DNA of 64,000 nucleotides from Rhodospirillales bacterium. GTDB lineage: Bacteria > Pseudomonadota > Alphaproteobacteria > Rhodospirillales > Magnetospirillaceae. The stretch lies in NCBI GenBank assembly GCA_019455065.1, contig JACFNC010000001.1, forward strand, positions 248,001 to 312,000. Direction: 5' to 3'. The translations under genes and the position numbers were made by a program. Position 1 is the stretch's first letter. Each line of letters starts with the position of its first letter. Below, piece after piece: positions 16,773 through 26,094 of the stretch. The notes beneath the pieces are model-generated. The model was not told the DNA's origin and made no database searches. It saw nothing but the letters and a program-made list of their open reading frames with translations.

Positions 16773-19622
16773 TCAGCCGACGCCCCTCTTGCGGCGGTGA
16801 CTGGCGAGATGGGGCGCAAGATAAGCCCCTGTGTAGCTGCGCGCCGTTGCCGCCACGTCCTCCGGGGTGCCGGTCGCTACTATTTGCCCGCCCCCCATGC
16901 CGCCTTCCGGCCCGAGGTCGATGATCCAGTCGGCGGTCTTTATGACTTCGAGATTGTGTTCGATCACCAGGACGGTGTTGCCGGCGTCGACTAGCGCCTG
17001 CAACACCTCCATCAGTTTGCGCACGTCCTCGAAATGCAGACCCGTGGTGGGCTCGTCCAGGATGTAGAAGGTGCGCCCGGTGGCGCGTCGCGACAGTTCC
17101 TTGGCCAGCTTGACACGTTGCGCCTCGCCCCCCGACAGCGTGGTTGCCTGCTGGCCCAGATGGATGTAGCCGAGGCCCACCTGCTTCAGGGTCTCCATCT
17201 TCTCGCGGACGGCGGGAATGGCCTTGAAATACTCCACCGCCTCTTCCACCGTCATGTCAAGAACGTCCGCGATGCTCTTGCCTTTGAATGTGATTTCCAA
17301 CGTTTCTCGATTGTAACGCTTGCCCTTGCAGGCATCGCACTGGACGTAGACGTCGGGCAGGAAGTGCATCTCGATCTTGATGACGCCATCGCCCTGGCAG
17401 GCCTCGCACCGACCGCCCTTGACGTTGAACGAGAAGCGTCCCGGCTTGTAGCCGCGCGCCTGCGCTTCCGGCAGGCCGGCGAACCAGTCGCGGATGGGGG
17501 TGAAGGCGCCCGTGTAGGTGGCGGGATTGGAGCGCGGCGTTCGGCCGATGGGGGACTGGTCGATGTCCACGATCTTGTCGATGTTCTCGACGCCCTCGAG
17601 GCGGTCGTGTTCGGCGGGCTGCTCGCGCGCGCCATGAAGACGCCGGGCCAGCGCCTTGTACAGCGTTTCGATCACCAGCGTCGACTTGCCGCCGCCCGAA
17701 ACGCCGGTGACGCAGGTCAGCGTACCCAAGGGGATGTCGACCGAGACGTTCTTAAGATTGTTGCCGCGGGCACCGACCACGCGGAGGCTCAGGCCGTTGC
17801 CGGTGCGCCGTGTGGCCGGCAAGGGGATCTGGCGCAGCCCGGTGAGGTATTGGCCGGTCAGGCTGTCGGGCGATTGCATGACCTTGTCGGGAGTGCCCGC
17901 GGCGACGATTTCGCCGCCGTGAATTCCCGCGCCCGGTCCCATGTCGATGAGATAATCGGCGTGTCGGATGGCGTCCTCGTCGTGCTCGACCACGATCACG
18001 GTGTTTCCCAGATCGCGCAGGCGCTCGAGCGTGGTCAGCAGGCGGTCGTTGTCGCGCTGGTGCAGCCCGATCGATGGTTCGTCGAGGACGTAGAGCACGC
18101 CGGTGAGGCCTGAGCCGATCTGCGAGGCGAGCCGGATTCTCTGGCTCTCGCCGCCGGACAGCGTGCCGGAGCCGCGCGACAGGGTGAGGTAACTCAGCCC
18201 GACGTCGTTGAGGAAGCCGAGCCGTTCGTTGATCTCTCGTAGAATTCGGTGTGCGATCTCGCGTTCCTTGGGGCGCAGCCGGCTGTCGAGCTCGGCGAAC
18301 CATTGCCCGGCCTCGGCGATCGACATCTCCGTGACCTGGCCGATGTGCAGCCCCTGGATCTTGACCGCCAGGGCCTCAGGTTTTAGCCGGTAGCCTGCGC
18401 AAGCCTCGCAGGGGGCCGTGACCTGAAAACGCGAAAGATCCTCCCGCACCCAGGAGGAATCGGTTTCACGCCACCGGCGCTCCATGTTGGGGATCACGCC
18501 TTCGAAAGGGCGCTCGGTGGTGAAGTTGCGGGGGCCGTCGTGAAAGCGCAGGCGCACCGGCTCGCCGCCGGAACCGTAAAGCACGACGTTGCGGATGCGG
18601 TCGGGCAATTCGCCGACGGGCGTGTTGAGGTCAAAACCGTAATGGGCGGCCAGGCTTTCCAGTGTCTGCTGATAGTACTGGGCGACCGAGTTCGCCCATG
18701 GGGCGATCGCGCCCTTGGCCAAGGAAAGGCGTTCGTCCGGTATCACGAGGCCGGGGTCGAACAACATCTTCACGCCGAGGCCGTCGCAGGCCGGGCAGGC
18801 GCCGAACGGGTTGTTGAAGGAGAACAGGCGGGGTTCGATCTCGTCGATGGTGAACCCCGAAACCGGGCAGGCGAACTTCGCGGAGAAAACGGTTCGTTCG
18901 CCGGTATCGGCGTTCTCGGCGATGACCAGTCCGTCGGTCAGCCCGAGCGCGGTCTCGACGCTGTCGGCGAGGCGGTTGCCGAGATCCGGCCGCACCACGA
19001 GGCGATCCACCACGACCTCGATGTCGTGCTTGACCTTCTTGTTGAGCGGCGGAACGTCATCGATCTCGAACAGTTTGCCGTCGATCTTGACGCGCTGAAA
19101 TCCACGCTTCTGCAGGTCTTGAAGGTCCTTGCGGTATTCGCCCTTGCGGCCCCGAACCACGGGGGCCAGCAGGTAGAGCCGGGTTCCCTCGGGCATCTCG
19201 AGGATGCGGTCGACCATCTGCGAGGCGGTCTGGCTCTCGATCGGCAAGCCGGTCGCCGGCGAATGAGGGATGCCCACCCGGGCGAAGAGAAGGCGCAGGT
19301 AGTCGTAGATCTCGGTCACCGTGCCGACGGTGGAACGCGGATTGCGCGAGGTGGTCTTCTGCTCGATCGAAATGGCCGGCGAGAGGCCTTCGATCAGATC
19401 GACGTCGGGTTTCTGCATGAGTTCGAGGAACTGGCGCGCGTAGGCCGACAGCGATTCGACATAACGGCGCTGGCCCTCGGCGTAAATCGTGTCGAACGCG
19501 AGCGACGACTTGCCCGAACCCGAAAGTCCTGTGATGACCACCAGACGGTCGCGGGGGATGTCGATGTCGATGTTCTTGAGGTTGTGCTCGCGTGCGCCGC
19601 GCACGCGGATTTGCGAGTTCAT
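16773..19622 (-). CDS. uvrA: Excinuclease ABC subunit A (UvrA)
   Basis: 949 residues, normal for UvrA. Two ABC ATPase modules are visible: Walker [21 protein letters not shown] near residue 31 with signature [16 protein letters not shown], and Walker [17 protein letters not shown] near residue 655 with signature [16 protein letters not shown]. The second zinc finger ([11 protein letters not shown] to [12 protein letters not shown]) is complete. The first finger reads CPVSGF instead of the usual CPVCGF before the intact ACPACDGLG pair, as in many alphaproteobacterial UvrAs. I found no GAAC-N7-GAAC LexA box upstream. Confidence 0.97.
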   Translation of the reverse strand: MNSQIRVRGAREHNLKNIDIDIPRDRLVVITGLSGSGKSSLAFDTIYAEGQRRYVESLSAYARQFLELMQKPDVDLIEGLSPAISIEQKTTSRNPRSTVGTVTEIYDYLRLLFARVGIPHSPATGLPIESQTASQMVDRILEMPEGTRLYLLAPVVRGRKGEYRKDLQDLQKRGFQRVKIDGKLFEIDDVPPLNKKVKHDIEVVVDRLVVRPDLGNRLADSVETALGLTDGLVIAENADTGERTVFSAKFACPVSGFTIDEIEPRLFSFNNPFGACPACDGLGVKMLFDPGLVIPDERLSLAKGAIAPWANSVAQYYQQTLESLAAHYGFDLNTPVGELPDRIRNVVLYGSGGEPVRLRFHDGPRNFTTERPFEGVIPNMERRWRETDSSWVREDLSRFQVTAPCEACAGYRLKPEALAVKIQGLHIGQVTEMSIAEAGQWFAELDSRLRPKEREIAHRILREINERLGFLNDVGLSYLTLSRGSGTLSGGESQRIRLASQIGSGLTGVLYVLDEPSIGLHQRDNDRLLTTLERLRDLGNTVIVVEHDEDAIRHADYLIDMGPGAGIHGGEIVAAGTPDKVMQSPDSLTGQYLTGLRQIPLPATRRTGNGLSLRVVGARGNNLKNVSVDIPLGTLTCVTGVSGGGKSTLVIETLYKALARRLHGAREQPAEHDRLEGVENIDKIVDIDQSPIGRTPRSNPATYTGAFTPIRDWFAGLPEAQARGYKPGRFSFNVKGGRCEACQGDGVIKIEMHFLPDVYVQCDACKGKRYNRETLEITFKGKSIADVLDMTVEEAVEYFKAIPAVREKMETLKQVGLGYIHLGQQATTLSGGEAQRVKLAKELSRRATGRTFYILDEPTTGLHFEDVRKLMEVLQALVDAGNTVLVIEHNLEVIKTADWIIDLGPEGGMGGGQIVATGTPEDVAATARSYTGAYLAPHLASHRRKRGVG

Positions 19623-19817
19623 GCGGATGACCGGGTTCGCCTTGGCGTGAGGGGATTACCGATACTCGTTTTCACCGGCGGGATAAAGCCCATCGCCGAA
19701 CGTTCTTGATGTATGCGGGATCGTAGGGAAATATCCGAACAAGATGGTGGTAGAAATAGAGATGCCTTCACGACCGGTCAATGTCGCCCGCGTAAACGCG
19801 CCCAGGTCGCGGCGGCG

Positions 19818-20588
19818 ATGATTGCGGTCCGCAACGTATCGAAGGCCTTTGGCGGATTGCAGGCTGTCCGCGACTGCTCGTTCGACATCGCCAAGGGGTC
19901 GATCACGGGCCTGATCGGTCCGAACGGGGCCGGCAAAACGACCCTTTTCAGTATGATCGCCGGAGCGTTCAAGCCCGATTCAGGGCAAATTCTCATGGGC
20001 GGCGAGGACATAACCGGCCTTCCCACATACAAGCTTTTCCGCCGCGGCCTGGTGCGCACCTTCCAGATACCCAGGGAGTTCTCGCGAATGACCGTGCGCG
20101 AGAACCTGATGGTGGTGCCGCCGGGGCAGTCGGGGGAGGTGCTTCCCGTCAACTGGTTTTCGGCGGCGAGGGTAAGGAAGGAGGAGGCGGCGGTGCGCCG
20201 CCGCGCCGACGAGGTCTTGGAGTTTCTTCAGATCACTCACGTCGCCGATGAACTGGCGGGGCACCTGTCGGGCGGGCAGAAGAAATTGCTGGAACTGGGG
20301 CGAACGATGATGACGGAGGCCAAGGTGGTCCTGCTCGACGAGCCCGGGGCCGGGGTCAATCCGACCCTCATGAACAAGCTTTCCGATTCAATTTTGCGAC
20401 TCAATCGGGAACGCGGCTACACCTTCTGCATCATCGAGCACGACATGGACCTCATCGCGAAGCTTTGTCACCCGGTGATCGTGATGGCGCACGGCACCGT
20501 GCTCGCCAGAGGGTCGATGGAGGAGGTGCGGGCGAACGAGCAGGTGCGCGAGGCCTATCTCGGCGGTGCGTCGGGGGGCGGGCGATGA
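19818..20588 (+). CDS. livG: Branched-chain amino acid ABC transporter ATP-binding protein LivG
   Basis: 256 residues. Walker A GLIGPNGAGKTTLFSMIAG, signature HLSGGQKKLLELGRT, Walker B AKVVLLDEPGAGVNP and switch His in CIIEHDMDLIAKLC. The LivG subtype is shown by RTFQIPREFSRMTVRENLMV. The ATG at 19818 (MIAVRNVSK) is the family-like start; the frame is open 35 codons further upstream. It is first of livG-F-H-M, each overlapping or nearly touching the next. The 195 bp to uvrA on the other strand holds both promoters, but I see no convincing motif there. Confidence 0.92.
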   Translation: MIAVRNVSKAFGGLQAVRDCSFDIAKGSITGLIGPNGAGKTTLFSMIAGAFKPDSGQILMGGEDITGLPTYKLFRRGLVRTFQIPREFSRMTVRENLMVVPPGQSGEVLPVNWFSAARVRKEEAAVRRRADEVLEFLQITHVADELAGHLSGGQKKLLELGRTMMTEAKVVLLDEPGAGVNPTLMNKLSDSILRLNRERGYTFCIIEHDMDLIAKLCHPVIVMAHGTVLARGSMEEVRANEQVREAYLGGASGGGR

Positions 20589-21292
20589 GCCTGTTGCAGG
20601 TCGACGCCGTCTACGGGGGCTATGGGGCGGCGGACATCCTGCACGGCGCCGATCTGGCCGTGGAACCCGGCCAGATCGTCGTCATCGTCGGCCCGAACGG
20701 GGCGGGCAAGTCCACCCTCATGAAGGCCGCGTTCGGGCTGGCGAAGGTGCGCAAGGGCCGGGTCGCCTTCGAGGGCCGCGAAATCACCAATCTGCGCCCC
20801 GACCAGATCGTGCGACTGGGCATGTCCTACGTGCCACAGGAACACAACGTGTTTCCTTCGCTCAGCGTGCAGGAAAACTTGGAGATGGGCGCCTATCTGC
20901 GCCGCGACGCTGGGGTGGCGCGGCAGATGGAGATGGTGTTCGAGATATTCCCGCGTCTCGCCGAGCGCCGCCGACAGGCGGCCGGTTCGATGTCCGGCGG
21001 TGAGCGGCAGATGGTGGCGATGGGGCGCGCGCTCATGGTCGAGCCTAAGCTGATGTTGCTGGACGAACCCACCGCGGGATTGTCGCCGTTGTTCGCGGAG
21101 CAGACGTTCGATCGTATCCGCGACATCAACCGCCGGGGCATCGCCATACTGATGGTCGAACAGAACGCGAAGCAGGCCCTGGCCATCGCGGACCAGGGTT
21201 ATGTACTGGCCATGGGGCGGAACCGGCACGGCGGTCCCGGCAGGGAACTGCTGGCCGATCCCGAGATCGGCGAACTTTTTCTCGGAGGCTGA
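20585..21292 (+). CDS. livF: Branched-chain amino acid ABC transporter ATP-binding protein LivF
   Basis: 235 residues. Walker A VGPNGAGKSTLMKAAFGL, signature SMSGGERQMVAMGRALM, Walker B KLMLLDEPTAGLSP, switch region ILMVEQNAKQALAIADQGYV and C-terminal GRELLADPEIGELFLGG, all typical of LivF. The start ATG overlaps the livG stop as ATGA. It pairs with LivG to power uptake through LivH/LivM. Confidence 0.93.
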   Translation: MSLLQVDAVYGGYGAADILHGADLAVEPGQIVVIVGPNGAGKSTLMKAAFGLAKVRKGRVAFEGREITNLRPDQIVRLGMSYVPQEHNVFPSLSVQENLEMGAYLRRDAGVARQMEMVFEIFPRLAERRRQAAGSMSGGERQMVAMGRALMVEPKLMLLDEPTAGLSPLFAEQTFDRIRDINRRGIAILMVEQNAKQALAIADQGYVLAMGRNRHGGPGRELLADPEIGELFLGG

Positions 21293-21296
21293 CCCA

Positions 21297-22163
21297 ATGG
21301 TGCTGGCCGACTACCTGCAGCTCCTTTCCTACGGGATTATTCTGGGCAGCATCCTCACGCTCGGCGCCATCGGCGTCTCGCTCATCTTCGGCATACTCGG
21401 CTTCGCCCACTTCGCCCATGGCGACCTGATGGCGGTTGGCGCATACGCCGCGCTGACCGTCGTGGTCGGGCTGAACTGGCCGATCTGGGCGGCGTTCCCA
21501 TTCGCCTTGGCGGCGACCGCGGTGGTCTCGCTGGTCATCGACCAGACGCTTTATCGACGCTTGCGGCGCACGGCGCCGGTGATCCTGCTGATCTCTTCGT
21601 TCGGCATGGCGCTGATATTGCGTAGCGTCATCCAGTTGGTGTGGGGTTCGCAGGATCGCGTGTACGAAAGCGGAATCCAATTGCCGATTCTCATCGGCGG
21701 AGTGGCCATCCGCCCCAACCACATCATCATCGTCGGCGGCAGCATCGTGCTCGTTGCCCTGCTGCATGTGTTCCTGCGCCATACCCGGATGGGAAAGGCG
21801 ATGCGGGCGATGAGCGACAACGTCGACCTCGCGCGCATCAGCGGCATTGATACCGAGCGCGTCATCATCTGGACCTGGATACTGGGAGGCGCGCTGGCCG
21901 CGGCGGCTGGCATCTTCCTGGCAATGGAAACTCGCCTGCATCCGACCATGGGCTGGCACATGTTGCTGCCCATCTTCGCCGCGGCAATACTTGGCGGCAT
22001 AGGGCGACCGTACGGGGCGATCGCTGGCGGTATGGTCATCGGCATTGCGCAGGAGATGTCCACCGCCTTCTGGTCGCCGGCCTACAAGCCGGCTATCGCA
22101 TTCGGTTTGATGGTGCTCATGCTCATCATCAGGCCGACCGGCCTCGTGGGGGCGCGGCGATGA
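21297..22163 (+). CDS. livH: Branched-chain amino acid ABC transporter permease LivH
   Basis: 288 residues with about eight hydrophobic helices. The LivH signatures IGVSLIFGILGFAHFAHGDLM and the EAA-like loop GKAMRAMSDNVDLARISGID are present. The start is the ATG 4 nt after the livF stop. It overlaps livM by 4 nt. The substrate class (branched-chain or related hydrophobic amino acids, amides or ureas) is a family inference; the exact ligand is unknown. Confidence 0.9.
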   Translation: MVLADYLQLLSYGIILGSILTLGAIGVSLIFGILGFAHFAHGDLMAVGAYAALTVVVGLNWPIWAAFPFALAATAVVSLVIDQTLYRRLRRTAPVILLISSFGMALILRSVIQLVWGSQDRVYESGIQLPILIGGVAIRPNHIIIVGGSIVLVALLHVFLRHTRMGKAMRAMSDNVDLARISGIDTERVIIWTWILGGALAAAAGIFLAMETRLHPTMGWHMLLPIFAAAILGGIGRPYGAIAGGMVIGIAQEMSTAFWSPAYKPAIAFGLMVLMLIIRPTGLVGARR

Positions 22164-23104
22164 TCGAGGTCAGCGGATTCCTCGGCTACGCCGTGTTCTT
22201 TCTGAGCCTGGCCGGCATTTACGGCATTCTCGCGCTCGGGCTCAATGTGCAATGGGGATTCACCGGCCTGTTCAACATCGGTATCGCCGGCTTCTTCGCC
22301 GTGGGGGCGTATACGGCGGCGATCCTCACCACTCCGCCCAGCGCGTCCCACCTTGGGGGATACGGACTGCCGTTTCTGGCGGGCGCGGGGGCGGCGATGC
22401 TGTTGTCCGGATTGCTCGCCGTGGCCATCGGGTTGATCACGCTGAACCTTCGTACCGATTATCTGGCGATCGCCACGATCGGCATTGCCGAGATCGTCAG
22501 GCTGGTTTTCAAGAACGAGGCATGGCTGACCAACGGCGTCCGGGGCATTCCAGGCATCTCCAGGCCATGGGACGCCGGGGCGCTGGGTTATCTGGGCGTG
22601 ATCGTGGCGGCTTTGCTGCTGGTCTACTTGGCGATTGAGCGGGCGCGCCGCTCGCCTTGGGGGCGCGTGCTGCGCGCCATCCGCGAGAACGAACCGGCGG
22701 CCGAGGCGGCGGGAAAGAACATATTTCGCTTCCGACTCGAGGCTTTCGTGTTCGGCAGCATGATCATGGGGCTCGGCGGTGCGCTTTATGCCCACTTCGT
22801 CGGGTTCATCAGTCCGGAGGCTTTCGAGCCGCTCTACGGCACGTTCCTGATCTGGGTCATGCTGATCGCGGGCGGCAGCGGGAACAACCGTGGGGCGCTG
22901 CTCGGGGCGTTCCTGATCTGGCTGGTGTGGTCGGCCACGGAGATTTTCACCAGCCGCCTGCCGGCGGAACTGGTGACCCAGGCCGGGGCCTTGCGCGTCT
23001 TGCTGATAGGCCTGCTTCTGCAGGTGATCCTTCTGCTGCGCCCGGAAGGCCTGCTCCCGGAGCATCAGCCCAAGGTCAAGCCGGCGCCGCAGTCGAAGGA
23101 ATAG
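22160..23104 (+). CDS. livM: Branched-chain amino acid ABC transporter permease LivM
   Basis: 314 residues with about nine hydrophobic helices. The LivM signatures LALGLNVQWGFTGLFNIGIAGF and the cytoplasmic loop SPWGRVLRAIRENEPAAEAAGKN are clear. ATGA overlap with livH. It is the last gene of the transporter operon; its stop codon runs into a perfect 11-bp inverted repeat that separates it from the convergent binding-protein gene. Confidence 0.92.
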   Translation: MIEVSGFLGYAVFFLSLAGIYGILALGLNVQWGFTGLFNIGIAGFFAVGAYTAAILTTPPSASHLGGYGLPFLAGAGAAMLLSGLLAVAIGLITLNLRTDYLAIATIGIAEIVRLVFKNEAWLTNGVRGIPGISRPWDAGALGYLGVIVAALLLVYLAIERARRSPWGRVLRAIRENEPAAEAAGKNIFRFRLEAFVFGSMIMGLGGALYAHFVGFISPEAFEPLYGTFLIWVMLIAGGSGNNRGALLGAFLIWLVWSATEIFTSRLPAELVTQAGALRVLLIGLLLQVILLLRPEGLLPEHQPKVKPAPQSKE

Positions 23105-23130
23105 GGCTCGCGGCCGCAACCGCGAGCCCT
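23103..23130. terminator. Bidirectional hairpin terminator between livM and livK
   Basis: Perfect 11-bp arms AGGGCTCGCGG (23103-23113) and CCGCGAGCCCT (23120-23130) around a 6-nt loop, overlapping the livM stop and ending 5 nt before the livK stop. No T-tract follows on either strand, so termination would rely on stem strength or Rho. Its position between two convergent genes supports a bidirectional role. Confidence 0.7.
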
Positions 23131-23135
23131 AAACG

Positions 23136-24356
23136 TCATTTCGGTTCGAACACCTTCACGGTGACGATCTCGCCGTTCTTGATTTCCCAATGGGAGAACG
23201 TGCCCCGGACGTCCCCCTGCTTGTCGAAGGAGTGGTCTCCGGCGGCGCCGACATAATCGACGTCCTTGCCGCTGGCAATCAGTTGCTTCGCCTTGGCCCA
23301 GTCGCCGGGGCCGACTTTCTCTCCGGGGGCGTTCGCAACGTCGCGAAGGGCGTCCCGGATCGCTTTGCCGCCGCTGGATTTCGCTTTTTCGGCCGCCAGG
23401 GCGATCAAATAGACGGCATCATAGCTGGCGTCGATGTAAGGCTTCGGCGGCAACTCGCCGAACTTGGCGCGGTAGGCCTGGGCGAACGTCTTCGACGCGG
23501 GGAAGTCGGGAAGGGCTTCGGGCGCGGTTCCGGCGCTGCCGTCCAGGTACTTGGCGCCGATTGCGCTGATGATCTCCGGCGCCTTCATGCCGTCGCTGAA
23601 CAGGAATTTGGTGAAGAAACCTCCCTCGAGCGACTGGCGAAGAATCGGAATTCCGTCCCCCGGATAGGCGATGAGGACGAGAGTATCCGGCCGACCCTGG
23701 GCCGCGCGCTGAAGTTCGCCGCGGTACGAGGCCTGCTTTTCCTCATAGGCCACCGATGCCGCGACCTTGCCGCCGGCCTTTTCGAAGGCGTCGCTGAAGG
23801 CTTCGGCTAGGCCCTGGCCGTAGTCGTTGTTGACGTAGACAACGCCCACCGTCTTGGCGCCTTTCTCTTGGGCGATCTGCGCCATGGCCACCCCCTGGAA
23901 GGCATCCGAGGGCACGGTGCGGAAAAGGAAGTCGTTGTCGTTCAGGTTGGTGATCACTGGCGAGGTGGAGGCCGGCGAAATTTGCGGAATGCCGGCCCTC
24001 CCACTGACCGTGCTGGCGACAGGAATGGTAACACCGCTCGACAGGGCGCCGACCATGCCACTGACTCCCTCGACGGAAACCAGCTTCTGGGCGGCGTCGA
24101 CCCCAGGCTGGGGGCTGGTTTGGGTGTCACCGACGGCTAAGGACAGCTTGCCGCCTAGCACGCCGCCGGCTGCGTTGATCTCGTCTGCCGCGAGGCGGGC
24201 ACCATTTAGGCAGCTCTCCCCATACGCCTGCAAAGGGCCGGTGAGCGACATCAGTGCCCCGATTTTCAACCCCGTTTGCTGGGCCATTGCCGGGGTGGCG
24301 CCTAAAGTGCCGACCGCGGCAGCCAGGACCGCCATGCGTCTCCAGACATCAACCAT
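23136..24356 (-). CDS. Periplasmic branched-chain amino acid binding protein LivK-like
   Basis: 406 residues. The signal peptide MVDVWRRMAVLAAAVGTLGA ends in the cleavage-type sequence TPAMAQQ. The mature type I periplasmic binding fold begins LKIGALMSLTGPLQAYGE, then GARLAADEINAAGGVLGGK and VVYVNNDYGQGLAEAF, typical of Leu/Ile/Val or amide binding proteins. The ATG at 24356 has GGGAGGA 6 nt upstream. It almost certainly serves the adjacent livGFHM transporter but is transcribed convergently to it, which allows separate control. Candidate CtrA and EcfG-like sites lie upstream. Confidence 0.9.
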   Translation of the reverse strand: MVDVWRRMAVLAAAVGTLGATPAMAQQTGLKIGALMSLTGPLQAYGESCLNGARLAADEINAAGGVLGGKLSLAVGDTQTSPQPGVDAAQKLVSVEGVSGMVGALSSGVTIPVASTVSGRAGIPQISPASTSPVITNLNDNDFLFRTVPSDAFQGVAMAQIAQEKGAKTVGVVYVNNDYGQGLAEAFSDAFEKAGGKVAASVAYEEKQASYRGELQRAAQGRPDTLVLIAYPGDGIPILRQSLEGGFFTKFLFSDGMKAPEIISAIGAKYLDGSAGTAPEALPDFPASKTFAQAYRAKFGELPPKPYIDASYDAVYLIALAAEKAKSSGGKAIRDALRDVANAPGEKVGPGDWAKAKQLIASGKDVDYVGAAGDHSFDKQGDVRGTFSHWEIKNGEIVTVKVFEPK

Positions 24357-24388
24357 CTCATCCTCCCGGGTAATGCGAAAAAGACTTG

Positions 24389-24403
24389 TTAACTGAAGCT
24401 TAA
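24389..24403 (-). promoter_or_regulatory. Candidate CtrA box upstream of livK
   Basis: TTAA (24389-24392), seven bases, TTAA (24400-24403); on the minus strand it reads TTAA-N7-TTAAC, the full CtrA consensus of Alphaproteobacteria. A third TTAA follows at 24406-24409. It lies 33-47 nt upstream of the livK start. Such an AT-rich match is uncommon in DNA this GC-rich, but function is inferred from sequence only. Confidence 0.4.
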
Positions 24404-24424
24404 GGTTAATCGACCGGGAAGGGC

Positions 24425-24448
24425 AACGCCACGGACACGGTAAGTTCC
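24425..24448 (-). promoter_or_regulatory. EcfG-like (general stress sigma) promoter motif upstream of livK
   Basis: On the minus strand GGAAC (24448-24444) and CGTT (24428-24425) match the two EcfG elements exactly, but the spacer is 15 nt where 16-17 is usual. The -10 element lies about 70 nt before the livK ATG. The off-length spacer keeps confidence low. Confidence 0.25.
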
Positions 24449-24547
24449 CGATTTTTTTGAACCATTCGCCATATGGCCCCGGCATCGGTCAGCACCAACG
24501 GAGTAGGATTCAACGAAGGCGGATATTGGGAGGAGGGCGGATCTGCA

Positions 24548-25405
24548 ATGAGCTTCGCGGGCCTTCGCGCATGCTTGGGCGCCCTGTGCGCACTGGCGAT
24601 GCTTGCGTCCTGTGCCGCCCCGAGGGAGCGTGGCGGGGCAGAGAATCAGCTTCCGGTGAGGGTGTCGGTTCGGGACGTGTCGTATCCGCCGCCGTCCGAT
24701 CACGGAGCCGGATGGGCGACGGCCGTGCTGCTCGGTTGGACTGGTCTCGACGTATCGCCATCCGATCTCGCTCCATTTTTTGGCGGGGACAACCCGCACC
24801 GGGCGGCGGTGAGGGCGGTGCGGCGGCATGGGCGCCTGGCCTATCCCCTCGAGGATTGGTCCGCCATTCTCGGAGAGTTGGCGGCCGGGCATCCGGTGCT
24901 GGTCGGGATCGACGAGGGCGACGGTCGGTCGCCGGCCAGCATGGTCGCCGTCGGCTATGATCTTGCGGAAGGTTGGGTGATGACCCATTCCTCGCAGGTG
25001 GCCCAGGAGCGCCACGCGCTTGCCCGACTCGGCGAGACTTGGGTCAAGGGGGGCGCTTGGGCGCTGGTGGTCCTGCCGCCCGGAGACCTCCCGGCCACGG
25101 TCGAGGAGGACGATTACCTCGAGGCCGCCGCTGGGCTGGAGAAGGACGGTCCGGCGTGGGAAGCGGTGATCGCCCTCGATAGCGCGCTGGCGCTGTGGAA
25201 CGACAGCGTGCAGGCCCTCGTCGGGCTGGGCCGGAGCCTGTTCGCGCTCGGCGACCGAAAGGGTGCCGAGGAAGCCTTTGCCGCCGCCTCCAGCCTCACC
25301 GACGACCCGGGCATCCGCCGATGGCGCTGGGCGATCCTGCAAGCGGGGCTAAGCAGCACGGCCGAGGGCGGTGGTCCAAGGGGTGCGGGTGCCGCACGCA
25401 ACTAG
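24548..25405 (+). CDS. Lipoprotein with degenerate C39-like peptidase (PA2778-type) domain and TPR-like tail
   Basis: 285 residues. The signal peptide ends in lipobox LASC (Cys22), so it is a probable lipoprotein. Residues ~40-175 resemble PA2778-family papain-like C39 peptidases (LLGWTGLDVSPSDLAPFF, RAVRRHGRLAYPLEDW, LAAGHPVLVGID, ERHA-type strand before WALVVLPPGDLPATVE). The region where the family has the catalytic CGP reads HGAGWAT, and the usual WHYAVV histidine segment reads PASMVAV, so both catalytic residues appear lost. Residues ~195-265 form a TPR-like helical hairpin (ALVGLGRSLFALGDRKGAEEAF). The assignment rests on remembered family patterns. It stands alone, divergent from livK. 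Confidence 0.65.
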   Translation: MSFAGLRACLGALCALAMLASCAAPRERGGAENQLPVRVSVRDVSYPPPSDHGAGWATAVLLGWTGLDVSPSDLAPFFGGDNPHRAAVRAVRRHGRLAYPLEDWSAILGELAAGHPVLVGIDEGDGRSPASMVAVGYDLAEGWVMTHSSQVAQERHALARLGETWVKGGAWALVVLPPGDLPATVEEDDYLEAAAGLEKDGPAWEAVIALDSALALWNDSVQALVGLGRSLFALGDRKGAEEAFAAASSLTDDPGIRRWRWAILQAGLSSTAEGGGPRGAGAARN

Positions 25406-25471
25406 CGAAAGTGCTTCACCTGCCGCGGGCGGCGCAGTACATTCCCGGTCGAGTTCATTGGGGAGAAAGCC

Positions 25472-25951
25472 ATGGCCGGGAGCGTCAACAAGGTCATCCT
25501 GATCGGCAATCTGGGCCGCGATCCTGAAGTGCGGCACGCCCAGGACGGCTCGAAGATCGTGACGATCAATCTGGCCACCTCGGAAACCTGGAAGGATCGC
25601 CAGAGCGGCGAGCGCAAGGAAAAAACCGAATGGCACCGGGTCGTCATCTTCAACGACCGGGTTGCCGACGTGGCCGAGCGGTACCTCAAGAAGGGCTCCA
25701 AGGTCTATGTCGAGGGTGCCTTGCAGACCCGTAAATGGACCGACCAAAGCGGGCAGGAGCGCTATACGACCGAGGTGGTGATCAGCCGGTTCAAGGGCGA
25801 ACTCACCCTGCTTGACGGTCGGGGTGACGGGGGCGGAGGGTACGAGCCGGCGGCCGAGCCGGCCTATGGCGGCTCCTCGGCGCCCCGTGCGCCGGCGGGG
25901 GGAGCCGGCTGGGAGCCTCCACGCGACCTCGACGACGAGATCCCGTTCTAG
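25472..25951 (+). CDS. ssb: Single-stranded DNA-binding protein SSB
   Basis: 159 residues. OB fold start [20 protein letters not shown], then [20 protein letters not shown] and [20 protein letters not shown] are canonical. A Gly/Pro/Tyr-rich linker (about 110-150) leads to the acidic tip DLDDEIPF that recruits repair and replication partners. The start has GGGGAGAAAG about 4 nt upstream. It lies upstream of gyrA in the same direction with a 143-bp gap. No LexA box of the GAAC-N7-GAAC type is visible upstream. Confidence 0.97.
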   Translation: MAGSVNKVILIGNLGRDPEVRHAQDGSKIVTINLATSETWKDRQSGERKEKTEWHRVVIFNDRVADVAERYLKKGSKVYVEGALQTRKWTDQSGQERYTTEVVISRFKGELTLLDGRGDGGGGYEPAAEPAYGGSSAPRAPAGGAGWEPPRDLDDEIPF

Positions 25952-26001
25952 GGTCGCACTTCCCAGCGTCTTGCCTGCAAGCAACCACGAGTGCCCCCGC
26001 T

Positions 26002-26014
26002 GTTGTCCGACAAC
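26002..26014. repeat. Short inverted repeat in the ssb-gyrA gap
   Basis: GTTGTC-C-GACAAC, 6-bp arms around a single base, 51 nt after the ssb stop and about 80 nt before gyrA. It could be an operator half-site pair or part of a weak terminator. No T-tract follows. Confidence 0.35.
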
Positions 26015-26094
26015 GCCATATCTGGTAGCTTGCGCCCACATTCCGATGGGATCAGGGATAAACCTGGGCCCGGCCGCCGTTCCTTTCCGGACAG

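Noticed and set aside
19623-19817. Possible LexA box between uvrA and livG
   Set aside because: GTTC and GAAC words occur, but none forms the required GAAC-N7-GAAC spacing on either strand.
24415-24458. CGGGAA/TTCCCG arms followed by seven T residues, resembling a plus-strand terminator
   Set aside because: The loop is 24 nt, the stem only 6 bp, and no plus-strand gene ends upstream; on the other strand the A-run could instead be an upstream promoter element.
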